From Bacteroides sp. (lineage in GTDB: Bacteria; Bacteroidota; Bacteroidia; Bacteroidales; Bacteroidaceae): a stretch of DNA of 64,000 nucleotides. Where the stretch lies: assembly GCA_023665805.1 (NCBI GenBank), contig JAMPDJ010000005.1, positions 83,102 to 147,101 of the forward strand. Direction: 5' to 3'. Within the stretch, counting starts at the first letter, position 1, and every line of letters begins with the position of its first letter. The position numbers and the translations under genes were made by a program. Below, piece after piece: positions 17,005 through 27,029 of the stretch. The notes below the pieces were generated by a model. That model saw only the letters and a list, made by a program, of their open reading frames with translations. It ran no database searches and was not told the DNA's origin.

Positions 17005-19797
17005 ATGAAACACTTGCTTTTTACATTGTTGCTGTTTTTCTCATTCATGCCATCTTTGGCCCAGCAGCTTATCCTGGGTTCCGTACGTGACGGATTCTTA
17101 AAGGTACCCCTCGCCCAGGCACGCGTGACATTGCTAACGTTGGATAGTGTCGTGGTGCAGGACTCAATCAAAATTGCCTTGAACAAAAAAGAAGGTGATC
17201 TTTGGGGAAGTGCGGATTTTTCCCTCAAACTGCCCAAGAAGACCTGCACCTATCTCCTCCATGCCACCCTTGATGGATATGAAGACGCTTGGCAGACACT
17301 TAGCGTAAAGGCGGAAATAGAAGACCCATGGGGGCTGGACAGTCCGCTTGAACTGTGGCGCATATCGGAGAAATCGCTTGGCGAGGTCACGGTCACTGCT
17401 ACCAAGCTCAAAATGTTTCACAAGGGAGACACTCTGGTCTACGATGCTTCGGCCTTCAAGCTGCCAGAAGGTTCCATGCTTGACGACCTGATTCGGCAAA
17501 TGCCGGGTGTCACAATGAACGATGACGGTGAAATCTTTGTCAATGGACGCAAGGTGGACGAGTTGCTCCTTGGCTCGCGCACCTTTTTTGGAGGAAACAA
17601 CCAAGTCCTGCTTAAGAACCTGCCTTATTATACGGTAAAGCACATAAAGGTCTATGAACAGGAAAGTGACCGCAACATGGCCGCCGGATACGAGGTGGAA
17701 ACCAACAAGTATGTCATGGATGTCAACCTCAAGGAGAAGTATCGCAATGGCTACATAGCCAATGTGGAAGCGGCCGGAGGCACTAAAGAACGTTGGCTGG
17801 GACGCGGATTCTTGTTGGGATATACAGACAAATTCAGGTTCACGTTATTGGCGAATGTGAATAACGTGAACGAGAAACGCCATATCGGTGAGTCGGGAGG
17901 ATGGAAGCCGGAGCACATGCCTCGTTCGCTGTTGACCACCAAGAGCGTGGCAGGCGAAGTGGACTACAAGTCTAAAAACGGCCTTGTAAAGGACAACTTC
18001 ATGATTGACTTCACGTCATCAAAGGATTTTGGCGAAACCGTCCAACGTCGCGAACTCTTCATGGACGGCAGTACGCCCTATTCTACTTTAAAGGCCCTGA
18101 ATACGGCACGGACAAACCGCCTTCTGGCGAGGAACAGAGCCAAATTCACAGTTCCGCAAAAGGTATATGTCGATGTCAGCGTAGAGTTTGAGTATAAGAA
18201 GTACCAAGGCAACAGCGAGAGCATGTCCGAGGATTTCCTTGACGGGCTGAACACGCGCTTGCAGAGTACGAGTTATAATAAAGGCTACTGGTATCGCTTG
18301 GACGCAGGTGGATTCATTGCGCCTCGTATTGACGGCATTCTTGGCTCGTTGACGGCTTTTTATGGCTTCAAGCACACTGAAGAGAAGAACGAAACGGCGC
18401 GCGGCTTCATAACCGAGCAATTCGTCAATCCGTCCACGGCCACACAGTACAATGCCAATGACTTCCGCCACAGAAACACCCTTGGCAACCTGCATCTACT
18501 TTGGAACCGCGACCTCGGACGCAATTTCCGTTTGGAACTGCAGGACAGACAAGAGTACTCCAGGAAGTACGAGCGTGACAACCTGTACCATCCCGACACG
18601 CTTACCCTGCCTTCTCAATTGGATGCCCTGATAGCCATTACGGACCCTCGGAATTCCTACGAGAGCGATTACCGGACCTACTATAATGTGCCGACCGTCA
18701 TGCTGAAATGGAGAAAGTACATACCCGGGCAGTACATGAAACTGGAGTACCTTTATTTGGATGTGAATGTCTCTAATATAATTTGTTCGGAACGTTTGGA
18801 TTATGTGCGCAACAATACGCTGCAGAACAGGAAACGTACGAGTTATGCATTTATGCCGTCGCTCACATTTAAAATGCTTCCGACCAAGAAGTCCGGAGAG
18901 CAGTTGCAAATCCGGTTGAGTTATGAACAGGATGTCGCGCCGCTGATGGACCTTCTTGACTATAGGGACGATGCCATGCCGCAGATAGTGAAACTGGGAA
19001 ATCCGGAACTGAAAGGGCAAGTATCAACTGCAATGAGCGTGAATTTTACGGACAAGGTGAGCAAGCACAAAGGACAGGTCTACAACCTTCAAGGTGATTT
19101 CCGCTATTATCACCGGCAGATAGCGCAGTCCGTGACATTCAATCCCGTCAACTCCCAATACACCTATCAGCCGCAAAATGTGAGCGGGGCTTATGAAGCC
19201 TCGGCACGGTTTGACTTCACGCGTTTTCTGGACGAACGGCAGCGCTGGTCCTGGCAGACGACCCTTAACGCCGCTTATAACCACTCTGTTGACCATGTGC
19301 TGCAGACCGGCATGACGGAAAGTGCGCCCAATGCTGTCAATACACTGGTTCTGCACGATGGGATTTGGCTGCAATACCAGCAGCAGGATTTCAGCATAAA
19401 GGCCATCGGCGACATCCGGTGGCGCCATTCCGAGGGGAAGATGCGCGACTTTACGACCCTCAATGCCTTCGATTATCAGTATGGTCTGACGGCACGCTAT
19501 ACAATTCCCGTTGTAAAGACCACGCTTTCGGTCGACGGAAACATGTATTGCCGTCGCGGCTATGGCAGCAATGCGCTTAATAGGGATGATTTTGTGTTGA
19601 ATGCTTCCGTCAGCCAGCCTTTCCTCAAAGGTAGACTCATAGCACGTGTGGAAGCTTTTGACTTGCTCCACCAATTGTCCGCGACCCAGTATGTCATCAA
19701 TGCGCAGGGAAGAACGGAAACTTGGAACCGAACACTGCCCAACTACATCATGCTGCACGCTGTCTACCACTTCAACCGACAACCTAAAAAGCAATAA
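17005..19797 (+). CDS. outer-membrane TonB-receptor-like beta-barrel protein 2 of the peptide island
   Basis: 930 residues from the ATG at 17005, which begins a signal peptide (MKHLLFTLLLFFSFMPSLAQ); an upstream in-frame ATG at 16894 is less likely. Same architecture as protein 1: regulatory-like N-terminal domain, a plug-like region GDTLVYDASAFKLPEGSMLD followed by RQMPG...VNGRK, FFGGNNQVLLKNLPYYTVK, a long barrel, and an end resembling protein 1 (RTETWNRTLPNYIMLHAVYHF). Identity to protein 1 is moderate, far lower than that of the repeat upstream. Its DNA looks more GC-rich than the start of the island. Pairing of each core peptide with its own barrel protein suggests they co-evolve. Confidence 0.85.
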   Translation: MKHLLFTLLLFFSFMPSLAQQLILGSVRDGFLKVPLAQARVTLLTLDSVVVQDSIKIALNKKEGDLWGSADFSLKLPKKTCTYLLHATLDGYEDAWQTLSVKAEIEDPWGLDSPLELWRISEKSLGEVTVTATKLKMFHKGDTLVYDASAFKLPEGSMLDDLIRQMPGVTMNDDGEIFVNGRKVDELLLGSRTFFGGNNQVLLKNLPYYTVKHIKVYEQESDRNMAAGYEVETNKYVMDVNLKEKYRNGYIANVEAAGGTKERWLGRGFLLGYTDKFRFTLLANVNNVNEKRHIGESGGWKPEHMPRSLLTTKSVAGEVDYKSKNGLVKDNFMIDFTSSKDFGETVQRRELFMDGSTPYSTLKALNTARTNRLLARNRAKFTVPQKVYVDVSVEFEYKKYQGNSESMSEDFLDGLNTRLQSTSYNKGYWYRLDAGGFIAPRIDGILGSLTAFYGFKHTEEKNETARGFITEQFVNPSTATQYNANDFRHRNTLGNLHLLWNRDLGRNFRLELQDRQEYSRKYERDNLYHPDTLTLPSQLDALIAITDPRNSYESDYRTYYNVPTVMLKWRKYIPGQYMKLEYLYLDVNVSNIICSERLDYVRNNTLQNRKRTSYAFMPSLTFKMLPTKKSGEQLQIRLSYEQDVAPLMDLLDYRDDAMPQIVKLGNPELKGQVSTAMSVNFTDKVSKHKGQVYNLQGDFRYYHRQIAQSVTFNPVNSQYTYQPQNVSGAYEASARFDFTRFLDERQRWSWQTTLNAAYNHSVDHVLQTGMTESAPNAVNTLVLHDGIWLQYQQQDFSIKAIGDIRWRHSEGKMRDFTTLNAFDYQYGLTARYTIPVVKTTLSVDGNMYCRRGYGSNALNRDDFVLNASVSQPFLKGRLIARVEAFDLLHQLSATQYVINAQGRTETWNRTLPNYIMLHAVYHFNRQPKKQ

Positions 19798-19800
19798 CAA

Positions 19801-19917
19801 ATGTACTTCAAGTCTTTTCCTCATTATCTGCAACAGGAGTCGGCCGACTGTATTATAATTCTCAGGACTCACGTTAAATGTATGTGTAAATTTGCTCATG
19901 TCTTAGTGTTTTTGTAA
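19801..19917 (+). pseudogene. truncated second copy of the C39 exporter gene (first 17 codons only)
   Basis: The ATG at 19801 starts MYFKSFPHYLQQESADC, matching the exporter at 13412 (MFRNSFPHYLQQESADC); the DNA is identical over the last 26 nt of the match. Homology stops right after the catalytic Cys codon at 19851. The frame then reads 21 unrelated codons and ends at a TAA inside the promoter of the next gene. It sits 3 nt after outer-membrane protein 2, where cassette 1 has the full exporter. It marks the right end of the cassette duplication. Confidence 0.9.
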
Positions 19918-19922
19918 CTTTG
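19891..19922 (+). promoter_or_regulatory. promoter of the GH20 hexosaminidase gene
   Basis: TTTG at 19891-19894, 20-nt spacer, TAACTTTG at 19915-19922: a full consensus Bacteroidetes promoter, with a start of transcription expected about 23 nt before the ATG at 19952. It lies immediately right of the cassette breakpoint. Confidence 0.75.
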
Positions 19923-19951
19923 TCCTCATAATCAATGGAGTTTTTCTTTAT

Positions 19952-21682
19952 ATGAAGAAGATTAGTATTGTGCTTGTGTGTCTGTTTGTGGCGGTGATGT
20001 CTGTGTCTGCGCGGCAGTTTGTCAATCTCACTCCGCAACCCAAGAAAATGACAGTCGCTTCGGGTAAGTACACGTTGTTGCGCTCCTACACCATCGGAGC
20101 GTTGGCATTGCCGGACAGTTTGCGAATGGAGGCGATTAAATTCATAGACACCGTGGCAGGTGCTACGGGATGCCACGGACATCTGTCGCGTTCTTCAAAG
20201 GCCGATATAGTGATGAAAGTGGATACCTCGTTGCCAGACGAAGGCTATGGCCTGAAGGTGACAAGCAAGAGGATATATATGAGCGCTTCTACGGCTACAG
20301 GTTTTTTTTACGCCTTCCAGACATTGAAGAAGATGATGCCTGCCAATGTCATGGCCGGATTAAGTGTTGAGGAAGCAAAACAGAAAATGCCTTGGTTCGA
20401 GGCATATGCGCGTCCTGAAATACCGTGCGTGGAGATAGATGACGAACCGCGGTTCTCCTATCGTGGTTTCATGCTCGACTGTGGACGCCACTTCTTTACC
20501 GTTGAGGAAATCAAGCAGGTTCTGGATGCCATGGCCATATACAAGATGAACTATTTCCACTGGCATTTGACCGAGGATCAGGGGTGGCGTTTCGAGGTGA
20601 AGAAGTATCCTCGTCTCACCACTGTGGGTTCCGTGGCATCTGATTGCCGCATGACGGACATGAAGAAAGGGCATTATTGGCTGGGCAAGCCCTATGGCCC
20701 ATACTTTTACACTCAGGATGATTGTCGCGAGATAGTGGAGTATGCCCGTGACCTGCACATCGAGGTCATCCCGGAGATAGACATGCCCGGGCATATCATG
20801 GCGGCTTTGGCGGCATATCCCGAGTTCAGCTGCACCCCGGATGGAGAGCACAAGGTGCAGACCTACCAGGGAGGCGTATGGTCCGATGTGCTGAACGTGG
20901 GTAATCCTAAGGCGGTGCAGTTTGCGCGCGATGTGCTGACCGAGGTGATGGATGTTTTCCCCGGGCGGTATGTGCATATAGGCGGTGACGAATGTCCCAC
21001 TTCGGCTTGGGAACAGAACGAACAATGCCACGTGCAGTTGGACAAACTGATAAAGGAGGGAAAGGTGAAGGACGCAGGAGCCGACAGCAAGCATCGCTTC
21101 CGTCCGTTGCAGAGCTACTTCATAAAGCAGATGCACGAACATATTGCTGCTCGTGGACGCAAGATGATTCTTTGGAACGAAAGCGTTACGGCGCAGGGAG
21201 CGGACCTCGACCTCATAAAGAGTACCGGCGCCACGATATTCTGCTGGAATCCATGCCAGCGCGGTGCGGCCATAGCGGCCTCTTTGGGACTGGATGCCGT
21301 CATCACGGAGTGGGGGGCCGGATGCTACTACATAAACCGCAAGCAGCACAATGGCGAGAACGAGCCAGTGGCTGCCGGCAACGGAGGTGCCGGTGACCAG
21401 TTGCCGGCGGTATATGCTTACAAGCCTGTGCCCGACAACGTGACAGACCCCAACCTGCGCAAGCACTACGTGGGTGTGCAGGCCACGTTCTGGACCGAAC
21501 ACGTGTCTGATATAGATTACCTCAACTATCTTGCCTTCCCACGCCTTTTGGCTGTGGCAGAGGCCGGATGGAGTCCCGAGGAGAACAAGGACTTTGAGGG
21601 CTTCCGTACGCGTTTCACCGCGGACACGATGCTGTTCCAGCTCACTGGCCGTCTGTATGGTCACCATTTCATTGCCAAGTGA
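19952..21682 (+). CDS. beta-N-acetylhexosaminidase, GH20
   Basis: 576 residues with a signal peptide ([20 protein letters not shown]). The GH20b-like N-terminal domain covers about residues 20-150; the catalytic barrel follows, opening [16 protein letters not shown]. The substrate-assisted catalytic Asp-Glu pair is in [14 protein letters not shown] (about D346/E347), and the active-site Trp segments [15 protein letters not shown] and IFCWNPC are present. It removes terminal GlcNAc/GalNAc from host or dietary glycans, in the periplasm or at the surface. It has its own promoter; its stop overlaps the GTG of mnmA. No CTD or lipobox was seen. Confidence 0.93.
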   Translation: MKKISIVLVCLFVAVMSVSARQFVNLTPQPKKMTVASGKYTLLRSYTIGALALPDSLRMEAIKFIDTVAGATGCHGHLSRSSKADIVMKVDTSLPDEGYGLKVTSKRIYMSASTATGFFYAFQTLKKMMPANVMAGLSVEEAKQKMPWFEAYARPEIPCVEIDDEPRFSYRGFMLDCGRHFFTVEEIKQVLDAMAIYKMNYFHWHLTEDQGWRFEVKKYPRLTTVGSVASDCRMTDMKKGHYWLGKPYGPYFYTQDDCREIVEYARDLHIEVIPEIDMPGHIMAALAAYPEFSCTPDGEHKVQTYQGGVWSDVLNVGNPKAVQFARDVLTEVMDVFPGRYVHIGGDECPTSAWEQNEQCHVQLDKLIKEGKVKDAGADSKHRFRPLQSYFIKQMHEHIAARGRKMILWNESVTAQGADLDLIKSTGATIFCWNPCQRGAAIAASLGLDAVITEWGAGCYYINRKQHNGENEPVAAGNGGAGDQLPAVYAYKPVPDNVTDPNLRKHYVGVQATFWTEHVSDIDYLNYLAFPRLLAVAEAGWSPEENKDFEGFRTRFTADTMLFQLTGRLYGHHFIAK

Positions 21683-22806
21683 CATCGAAAATCAGCAAGA
21701 GTGTGGATAAGATAGCAGTTTTGATAAGCGGAGGCGTGGACAGTGCCGTGGTGACACACCTGCTGGTGCAGCAGGGGTATAAGCCTGACCTCTATTATAT
21801 AAAGATAGGCATGGAGGGCGAGGATTCGTCCTGCACTGCCGAGGAAGACATAGAACTGTCCACGGCCACGGCACGCAAGTACGGCCTTCGCCTGGAGGTG
21901 ATAGACCTGCAGAAGGAGTATTGGGAGCGTGTCGTGGGATATGCCATAGAAAGGGTGAAGCAAGGCCTCACGCCCAATCCCGATGTCATGTGCAACAGGC
22001 TGATAAAGTTCGGAGCCTTCGAGGAGAGGGTGGGTCACATGTACGACAAGATAGCCACCGGACATTATGGTCGCATCATAGAACGCGATGGCAAGACGTG
22101 GCTGGGCGTGGCACGCGACCCCGTTAAGGACCAGACCGACTTTCTTGCGCAACTGCCCGGTGTGGAGATAGGTCGTCTCATCCTTCCTTTGGGCGACCTG
22201 ATGAAGGAGGATGTGCGCCGCATAGCCGAGGAGGCTCGGCTTCCACAGGCCAAGCGCAAGGATAGCCAGGGTATTTGCTTTCTGGGCAAGATAAACTACA
22301 ACGACTTTCTCCGTCGCTTCCTTGGCGAGCAGGAAGGCAAGGTCATAGACATAGAGACCAACCGTATAGTGGGTACCCACAAGGGTTTCTGGTTCCATAC
22401 AATAGGCCAGCGCAAGGGCTTGGGCCTTGGCGGAGGCCCATGGTTCGTGGTGAAGAAGAATGTTCGCAAGAATGTGGTCTTCGTGGCGCACGGATGGGAT
22501 ACCCGGTTGCAATACGGTCATGTCTTCCGCCTGGCCGACTTCCACGCCATTACGGAGCCTCTGCCTTTGGTTGAGGGCGGTGCCCCCATGGACATATCCT
22601 TCAAGGTGCGGCACGTAGACCACTTCATGGACGGAACCATAGAGCGTGACGGCGATGGTTATCTGGTGCGTTCCGCGCAACCCATCCAGGGCATAGCCCC
22701 GGGACAGTTCGGGTGCATCTACGATCATGACCGAACCGTCTGCTACGGTAGCGGTGAGATAAGCCTGCCGCGTACTGGAGGCACGCAGAAGGAATTCCAA
22801 ATATAA
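21679..22806 (+). CDS. mnmA: tRNA 2-thiouridylase MnmA
   Basis: Thiolates U34 of Lys, Glu and Gln tRNAs using ATP. 375 residues, with the PP-loop SGGVDSAV (17-24), C105 in TPNPDVMCN and the persulfide-bearing C200 in [11 protein letters not shown], then the C-terminal barrel containing [20 protein letters not shown]. The start used is a GTG at 21679 overlapping the hexosaminidase stop (GTGA); another GTG at 21700 is possible because the first residues are not conserved. It is co-transcribed with the unrelated neighbour by overlap. Confidence 0.93.
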   Translation: MTSKISKSVDKIAVLISGGVDSAVVTHLLVQQGYKPDLYYIKIGMEGEDSSCTAEEDIELSTATARKYGLRLEVIDLQKEYWERVVGYAIERVKQGLTPNPDVMCNRLIKFGAFEERVGHMYDKIATGHYGRIIERDGKTWLGVARDPVKDQTDFLAQLPGVEIGRLILPLGDLMKEDVRRIAEEARLPQAKRKDSQGICFLGKINYNDFLRRFLGEQEGKVIDIETNRIVGTHKGFWFHTIGQRKGLGLGGGPWFVVKKNVRKNVVFVAHGWDTRLQYGHVFRLADFHAITEPLPLVEGGAPMDISFKVRHVDHFMDGTIERDGDGYLVRSAQPIQGIAPGQFGCIYDHDRTVCYGSGEISLPRTGGTQKEFQI

Positions 22807-22827
22807 TAATAAAGCGTAATCGCAGAG

Positions 22828-24642
22828 ATGCAAGCAATAATCTTGGCGGCCGGCATGGGTCGCAGACTGGGGAACCACACCAAGGATAATACCAAGTGCA
22901 TGGTGCCAGTGAACGGAGTGCGGCTGATAGACCGCGTGCTGGGACAGTTGTCTGGCCTTGGCCTCAGCAGAGTAATCATAGTGATAGGCTACAAGGGTGA
23001 GAACCTGCGCAACTACATTGCCGACAGGTATGACGGCCGCTTGGAGATACAGTATGTGGAGAACCCTATCTATGACAAGACCAACAACATATATTCCCTG
23101 TCACTGGTGCAGGAACAGATGCAGGAAGACGACACGCTGCTGATAGAGAGCGACCTGATATTCTCCGATCGTATGTTTCCCATGATTCTTGATGATCCCG
23201 CACCTAATGTCGCCTTGGTGGCAAAGTACGAGGCATGGATGGACGGCACTATGGTGAAGCTTGATGCCGATAGCAACATAGTGAGTTTCGTGCCAAAGAA
23301 GGCCTTTGACTATGCCGACGTGGAAGAGTATTACAAGACGGTGAACATATACAAGTTCAGTCGCGAGTTCAGTCGTACCAAGTACGTCCCCTTCCTGAAG
23401 GCATACGCCATGGCATATGGCAACAACGAGTATTACGAGCAGGTGCTACGTGTCATCACCATGGTGGACACCGTGGAACTGAAAGGCTTGCCCGTGGGCG
23501 ACGAGAAGTGGTATGAGATAGATGACATCCAGGATTTGGACATAGCGGAGACCATATTCTCTTCCGGCGAGGACATGTTCCAACGCTATAATTGTCGTTA
23601 TGGCGGACATTGGCGTTTTCCCAAGTTGCTGGATTTCTGCTATTTGGTCAATCCTTACTTTCCGCCACGACGCATGAAGGAGGAGATGAAGGCCAACTTT
23701 GACATTCTGTTGACCGAGTATCCTTCGGGCATGTATGTCAACTCAATGATAGCAGGCAAGTACTTCGGCATACGTCAGGACTATGTGGTGGTAGGCAACG
23801 GGGCGGCCGAACTTATCAAGAGCATGATGGAATTGCAACAGGGCAATATCGGCGTGATATATCCCACCTTCGAGGAATATCCCCATCGGCTTTCGCCCGA
23901 CAGGATAGTGGCCTATGCTCCCAAAAACAATACTCTGTCATACGATGCCGATGACTTGATGACTTTCTATGCCGACAAGGACATCAGCACGCTCCTTCTC
24001 ATTAACCCTGACAACCCCTCTGGCAACTTCATCGGCATGGACGGACTGCTGCGTCTGGCCGCGTGGTGCGACAGTCGTGGCGTGACTTTTGTCGTGGACG
24101 AATCATTTGTGGACTTTAGCGACGACTTTGAACACAACTCCCTTCTTCATGACGAAATACTGGAGGCGCACAGTCTCGTGGTCATCAAGAGCATATCCAA
24201 GTCCTACGGTGTCCCCGGCTTGCGGTTGGGTATCTTGGCCTCGGCCGACAAGGACTTGATCAGGCGTATCAAACGGGATGTGTCCATATGGAACATCAAT
24301 TCCTTTGCCGAGTTCTATATGCAGATATTCGGCAAGTACACGGCAGATTATGGCAAGGCATGCCGCAGGTTCATCGCGGAGAGACGGCGTTTCCGCGCCC
24401 TGTTGGAGGAAATATCTTTCTTGAGGGTCATGCCCTCACAGGCCAACTATTTCTGTTGCGAGGTTACGGCCAAGTATACTTCTGCCGAGCTGGCCTTGAA
24501 ACTGCTGGACGGGTATGACATCATGATAAAGGACTGCAATTCCAAGACAGGTCTGGCCGGCAAGAACTACATACGACTTTCCGTGAGGGACAGCCGCGAT
24601 AACGATGTCCTTATTCATGCTCTAAGGGAATTGGAACAATGA
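22828..24642 (+). CDS. bifunctional LicC-like nucleotidyltransferase / CobD-HisC-like aminotransferase
   Basis: 604 residues, two enzymes. Residues 1-245 are a sugar-phosphate/choline-phosphate nucleotidyltransferase: AIILAAGMGRRLG, KCMVPVNG, the DSDL-like ESDLIFS and a final EIDDIQDLDIAE. Residues about 255-604 are a fold-I PLP enzyme with GNGAAELI, LINPDNPSGN and the PLP lysine K458 in SISKSYGVPGLRLG; the pattern fits histidinol-phosphate aminotransferase/threonine-phosphate decarboxylase (CobD). Such fusions suggest one half makes a small amine phosphate that the other activates with CTP. With licD and an opine-dehydrogenase-like gene nearby, a CDP-activated head group for a surface polymer is my inference; the substrate is unknown. 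Confidence 0.82.
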   Translation: MQAIILAAGMGRRLGNHTKDNTKCMVPVNGVRLIDRVLGQLSGLGLSRVIIVIGYKGENLRNYIADRYDGRLEIQYVENPIYDKTNNIYSLSLVQEQMQEDDTLLIESDLIFSDRMFPMILDDPAPNVALVAKYEAWMDGTMVKLDADSNIVSFVPKKAFDYADVEEYYKTVNIYKFSREFSRTKYVPFLKAYAMAYGNNEYYEQVLRVITMVDTVELKGLPVGDEKWYEIDDIQDLDIAETIFSSGEDMFQRYNCRYGGHWRFPKLLDFCYLVNPYFPPRRMKEEMKANFDILLTEYPSGMYVNSMIAGKYFGIRQDYVVVGNGAAELIKSMMELQQGNIGVIYPTFEEYPHRLSPDRIVAYAPKNNTLSYDADDLMTFYADKDISTLLLINPDNPSGNFIGMDGLLRLAAWCDSRGVTFVVDESFVDFSDDFEHNSLLHDEILEAHSLVVIKSISKSYGVPGLRLGILASADKDLIRRIKRDVSIWNINSFAEFYMQIFGKYTADYGKACRRFIAERRRFRALLEEISFLRVMPSQANYFCCEVTAKYTSAELALKLLDGYDIMIKDCNSKTGLAGKNYIRLSVRDSRDNDVLIHALRELEQ

Positions 24643-25670
24643 AAGTGTGCGTATGCGGAGGTGGTAATCTCGGGCACGTGGTGGCGGCTTTTCTGGCACT
24701 GCAACCGTCCGTGGAGGTGACCATTCTGACCCGTTCGCCGCAGCGATGGTCGCATGACCTGACATTGCGGATGCCGGATTGTTCCGAGCGCGCGTGCCAT
24801 GTCTCGCACATAACTTCCGATGCGGCCCGGGCGATTCCCGATGCCGATTGTGTAATCATGTGTCTGCCCGGTTTCGCCTTTGCCGATGAGATGAGGCTGA
24901 TAGCCCCCCATATCTCTCCCGGTACCGTGGTGGGCAGCGTGGTGAGCAATACCGGATTTTTCTTTGAGGCGCAGAGGCATCTGCCTGCCTGCGCCATCCT
25001 GTTCGGACTGCAAAGGGTGCCATTCATATCCAGGACATTGGACTATGGCAGCAAGGCGCATCTGATGGGAACCAAGCCCATGCTGTATGCTTGCGTCACC
25101 GGAAACGGCAAGAATACTCCCTCGCTGTCAAGGCAGGAAGATGTGAGGGCTATGCTTCAGCAATTGTTTGCAACACCGGTCTCCCTCCTTGGCAGCATTT
25201 ACGAGGCAAGTCTGAGCAACAGCAATCCACTCTTGCACCCGGCCCGCATGTATGCCATGTGGCACGATTGGGACGGTGTGCACCAATACGACAGCAATTG
25301 CCTGTTCTATGAGGAATGGACCGATGAGGCCTCGGAACTGCTCATAGGGATGGATGGTGAGTTCTTCAGGCTCTTGGACGTGCTTCCTGTGAGAAAAGGC
25401 AGCATTACACCTATCCTGGAATACTACGAGAGCACGGACGCACCGTCGCTCACGCTCAAATTGCGTAGCATCCGGGCTTTCCATGGCATAATGTCGCCGA
25501 TGCGCCGGGTGGAAGGCGGCTATGTCCCGGACCTTTCCAGCCGTTATTTTACAGAGGATTTTCTCCTTGGCCTTGCCATGATACATCGTTTGGTCGAGGT
25601 ACATCATGTGTCCGCCCCCATAATACATAAGGTATATGCATGGGGCATGGGTCTGTTAGGAAAGGGCTGA
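24639..25670 (+). CDS. opine/octopine dehydrogenase-like NAD(P)-binding protein
   Basis: 343 residues. The N-terminal Rossmann domain begins MKVCVCGGGNLGHVVAAFLA (GGGNLG dinucleotide motif) and continues ADCVIMCLPGFAFADEM. The C-terminal helical domain contains SNSNPLLHPARMY (His in the catalytic His-Asp style of octopine/nopaline dehydrogenases). The family reductively couples an amino acid to a 2-oxo acid, but many members near surface-sugar genes have unknown substrates. The ATG overlaps the stop of the fusion enzyme (ATGA), so the two are translated together and probably act in one pathway. Confidence 0.75.
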   Translation: MKVCVCGGGNLGHVVAAFLALQPSVEVTILTRSPQRWSHDLTLRMPDCSERACHVSHITSDAARAIPDADCVIMCLPGFAFADEMRLIAPHISPGTVVGSVVSNTGFFFEAQRHLPACAILFGLQRVPFISRTLDYGSKAHLMGTKPMLYACVTGNGKNTPSLSRQEDVRAMLQQLFATPVSLLGSIYEASLSNSNPLLHPARMYAMWHDWDGVHQYDSNCLFYEEWTDEASELLIGMDGEFFRLLDVLPVRKGSITPILEYYESTDAPSLTLKLRSIRAFHGIMSPMRRVEGGYVPDLSSRYFTEDFLLGLAMIHRLVEVHHVSAPIIHKVYAWGMGLLGKG

Positions 25671-25716
25671 ACGTCATTACTGTCTGCTCCTGCGCGTTGC
25701 GGACAGGTTGTTTCCA

Positions 25717-25740
25717 TGCATTCGCTAATTCGTGAATGCA
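25717..25740 (+). terminator. hairpin between convergent genes
   Basis: A 9-bp stem (one G-T pair), TGCATTCGC / GTGAATGCA, with a 6-nt loop; a run of seven T follows about 15 nt later. It separates the plus-strand dehydrogenase-like gene from the minus-strand acyltransferase. It contains ATTCGTGAAT, the core of the array at 41379, possibly by chance. Confidence 0.5.
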
Positions 25741-25792
25741 GGAACGTGTCTCTTGTTTTTTTGTTATTATGAAGTGGAGTCCGGAACCACTT

Positions 25793-26950
25793 TCAGCTAC
25801 GTCCGAACAGGTACTTGCGGAAGAACGGACTGATGCGCAGTATATTGCTTGTTATTATGCAGAAGACGATGACCAGCATGGCTATGATTACGGATAGAGT
25901 GGTGTCCATGAGGAAATTGTGGAGGTTGGTCTTGAAGAATGCTCCGACCGCGGGCAGGTTGGGCAGGAACAGGAAGTGCAGCAGGTATATGTCCAGCGTG
26001 CGGCGGCCGATGTATTGCAGCGTGCCGCCTATGACGGTGCCTTGTGTCATGTAGGCCGCATAGTGCCGGAAGTACATGAACACGATACAAGGCAGGCAGA
26101 ACTTGGCCATAGTGGAGGGAACGTTGGCCCATGCCATGCGCAAGGTGTGCCACTTCAGCACGTCCAAAGTACAGAATGTCACTACGACCACTATGGAGGG
26201 AAAGAACCACGCCGAGTCCATGACGCGCTGGGCCTTGTCCCAATATCGGCGCACTATGTTGCCGAAGAGGAAGAAAGGGAAAAATTTCATCAGTTGTATG
26301 ACTGAGGTGTAGTCCAGCCATCGGCTTGGCTCCTTGCCTTTGAACCCGTCTGCCCACCAGCAGTACTTGGGCAGGTAGCATGTCTCGTATGCCACCAATG
26401 ACAGGAGGAAGAATAAGGTTATGGGTATCCACGATTTACGTCCCAGCAGGGATTCCAGAAAGCAGAACAGATAGTATATCACGAACATGTACAGCAATAC
26501 CAGGGTGAACCAATAGCCTCCTTTCATCGGGGATTGCAGACATGTCTCCATGGCAGGCCGGAAGCGCGGATACAGGACCGTGCAGGCCAATAGGAAGAAT
26601 ACCGCGGTGGGTATCAACTGTATGCGCATCTTCTTTCCGATAATGGAGACCAGTGTGTCAAGATTCCATGTCAAAGAAGCCTTGTAGGCCAGAAAACCGC
26701 TGACCATGAAGAACAAGGGCATGCGGAAGAGCATGAGGAAAGGCATGGACGAGGATTGCTTGGCGGGTTCCATGAAGCCCATCTGTGCCACATGGTATGC
26801 CACTACCAGTATCATTGTGAATCCGCGCATGGCATCGAGCCATTCCAAACGTGGCTTGTGCAGGGGCTTGCTATCGTTATTGTCCCGGATGCCGTAATTG
26901 GCGGATATGATATTCTCGCTTTCGTTGCATTGCGGATTATTGTTGTCCAT
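25793..26950 (-). CDS. membrane acyltransferase, acyltransferase 3 family
   Basis: 385 residues, about ten membrane helices. The start of the domain reads RLEWLDAMRGFTMILVVAYH, with the R..WLD..RG signature and catalytic-type His of integral membrane O-acyltransferases (OafA/WecH type). Members transfer acetyl or succinyl groups to surface sugars. Transcribed opposite to licD from a shared 125-bp region, with a TACTTTTG -7 box at 27030-27037. Its place among the LicC- and LicD-like genes suggests decoration of the same polymer (inference). The first 30 residues are polar and cytosolic. Confidence 0.85.
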   Translation of the reverse strand: MDNNNPQCNESENIISANYGIRDNNDSKPLHKPRLEWLDAMRGFTMILVVAYHVAQMGFMEPAKQSSSMPFLMLFRMPLFFMVSGFLAYKASLTWNLDTLVSIIGKKMRIQLIPTAVFFLLACTVLYPRFRPAMETCLQSPMKGGYWFTLVLLYMFVIYYLFCFLESLLGRKSWIPITLFFLLSLVAYETCYLPKYCWWADGFKGKEPSRWLDYTSVIQLMKFFPFFLFGNIVRRYWDKAQRVMDSAWFFPSIVVVVTFCTLDVLKWHTLRMAWANVPSTMAKFCLPCIVFMYFRHYAAYMTQGTVIGGTLQYIGRRTLDIYLLHFLFLPNLPAVGAFFKTNLHNFLMDTTLSVIIAMLVIVFCIITSNILRISPFFRKYLFGRS

Positions 26951-27029
26951 GTTTTTGGTATATGCGGATTAACGGATTCTACTGTATTGTGCTGATATTT
27001 CACGCAGTGCATGCATGGTAATCATCCGG

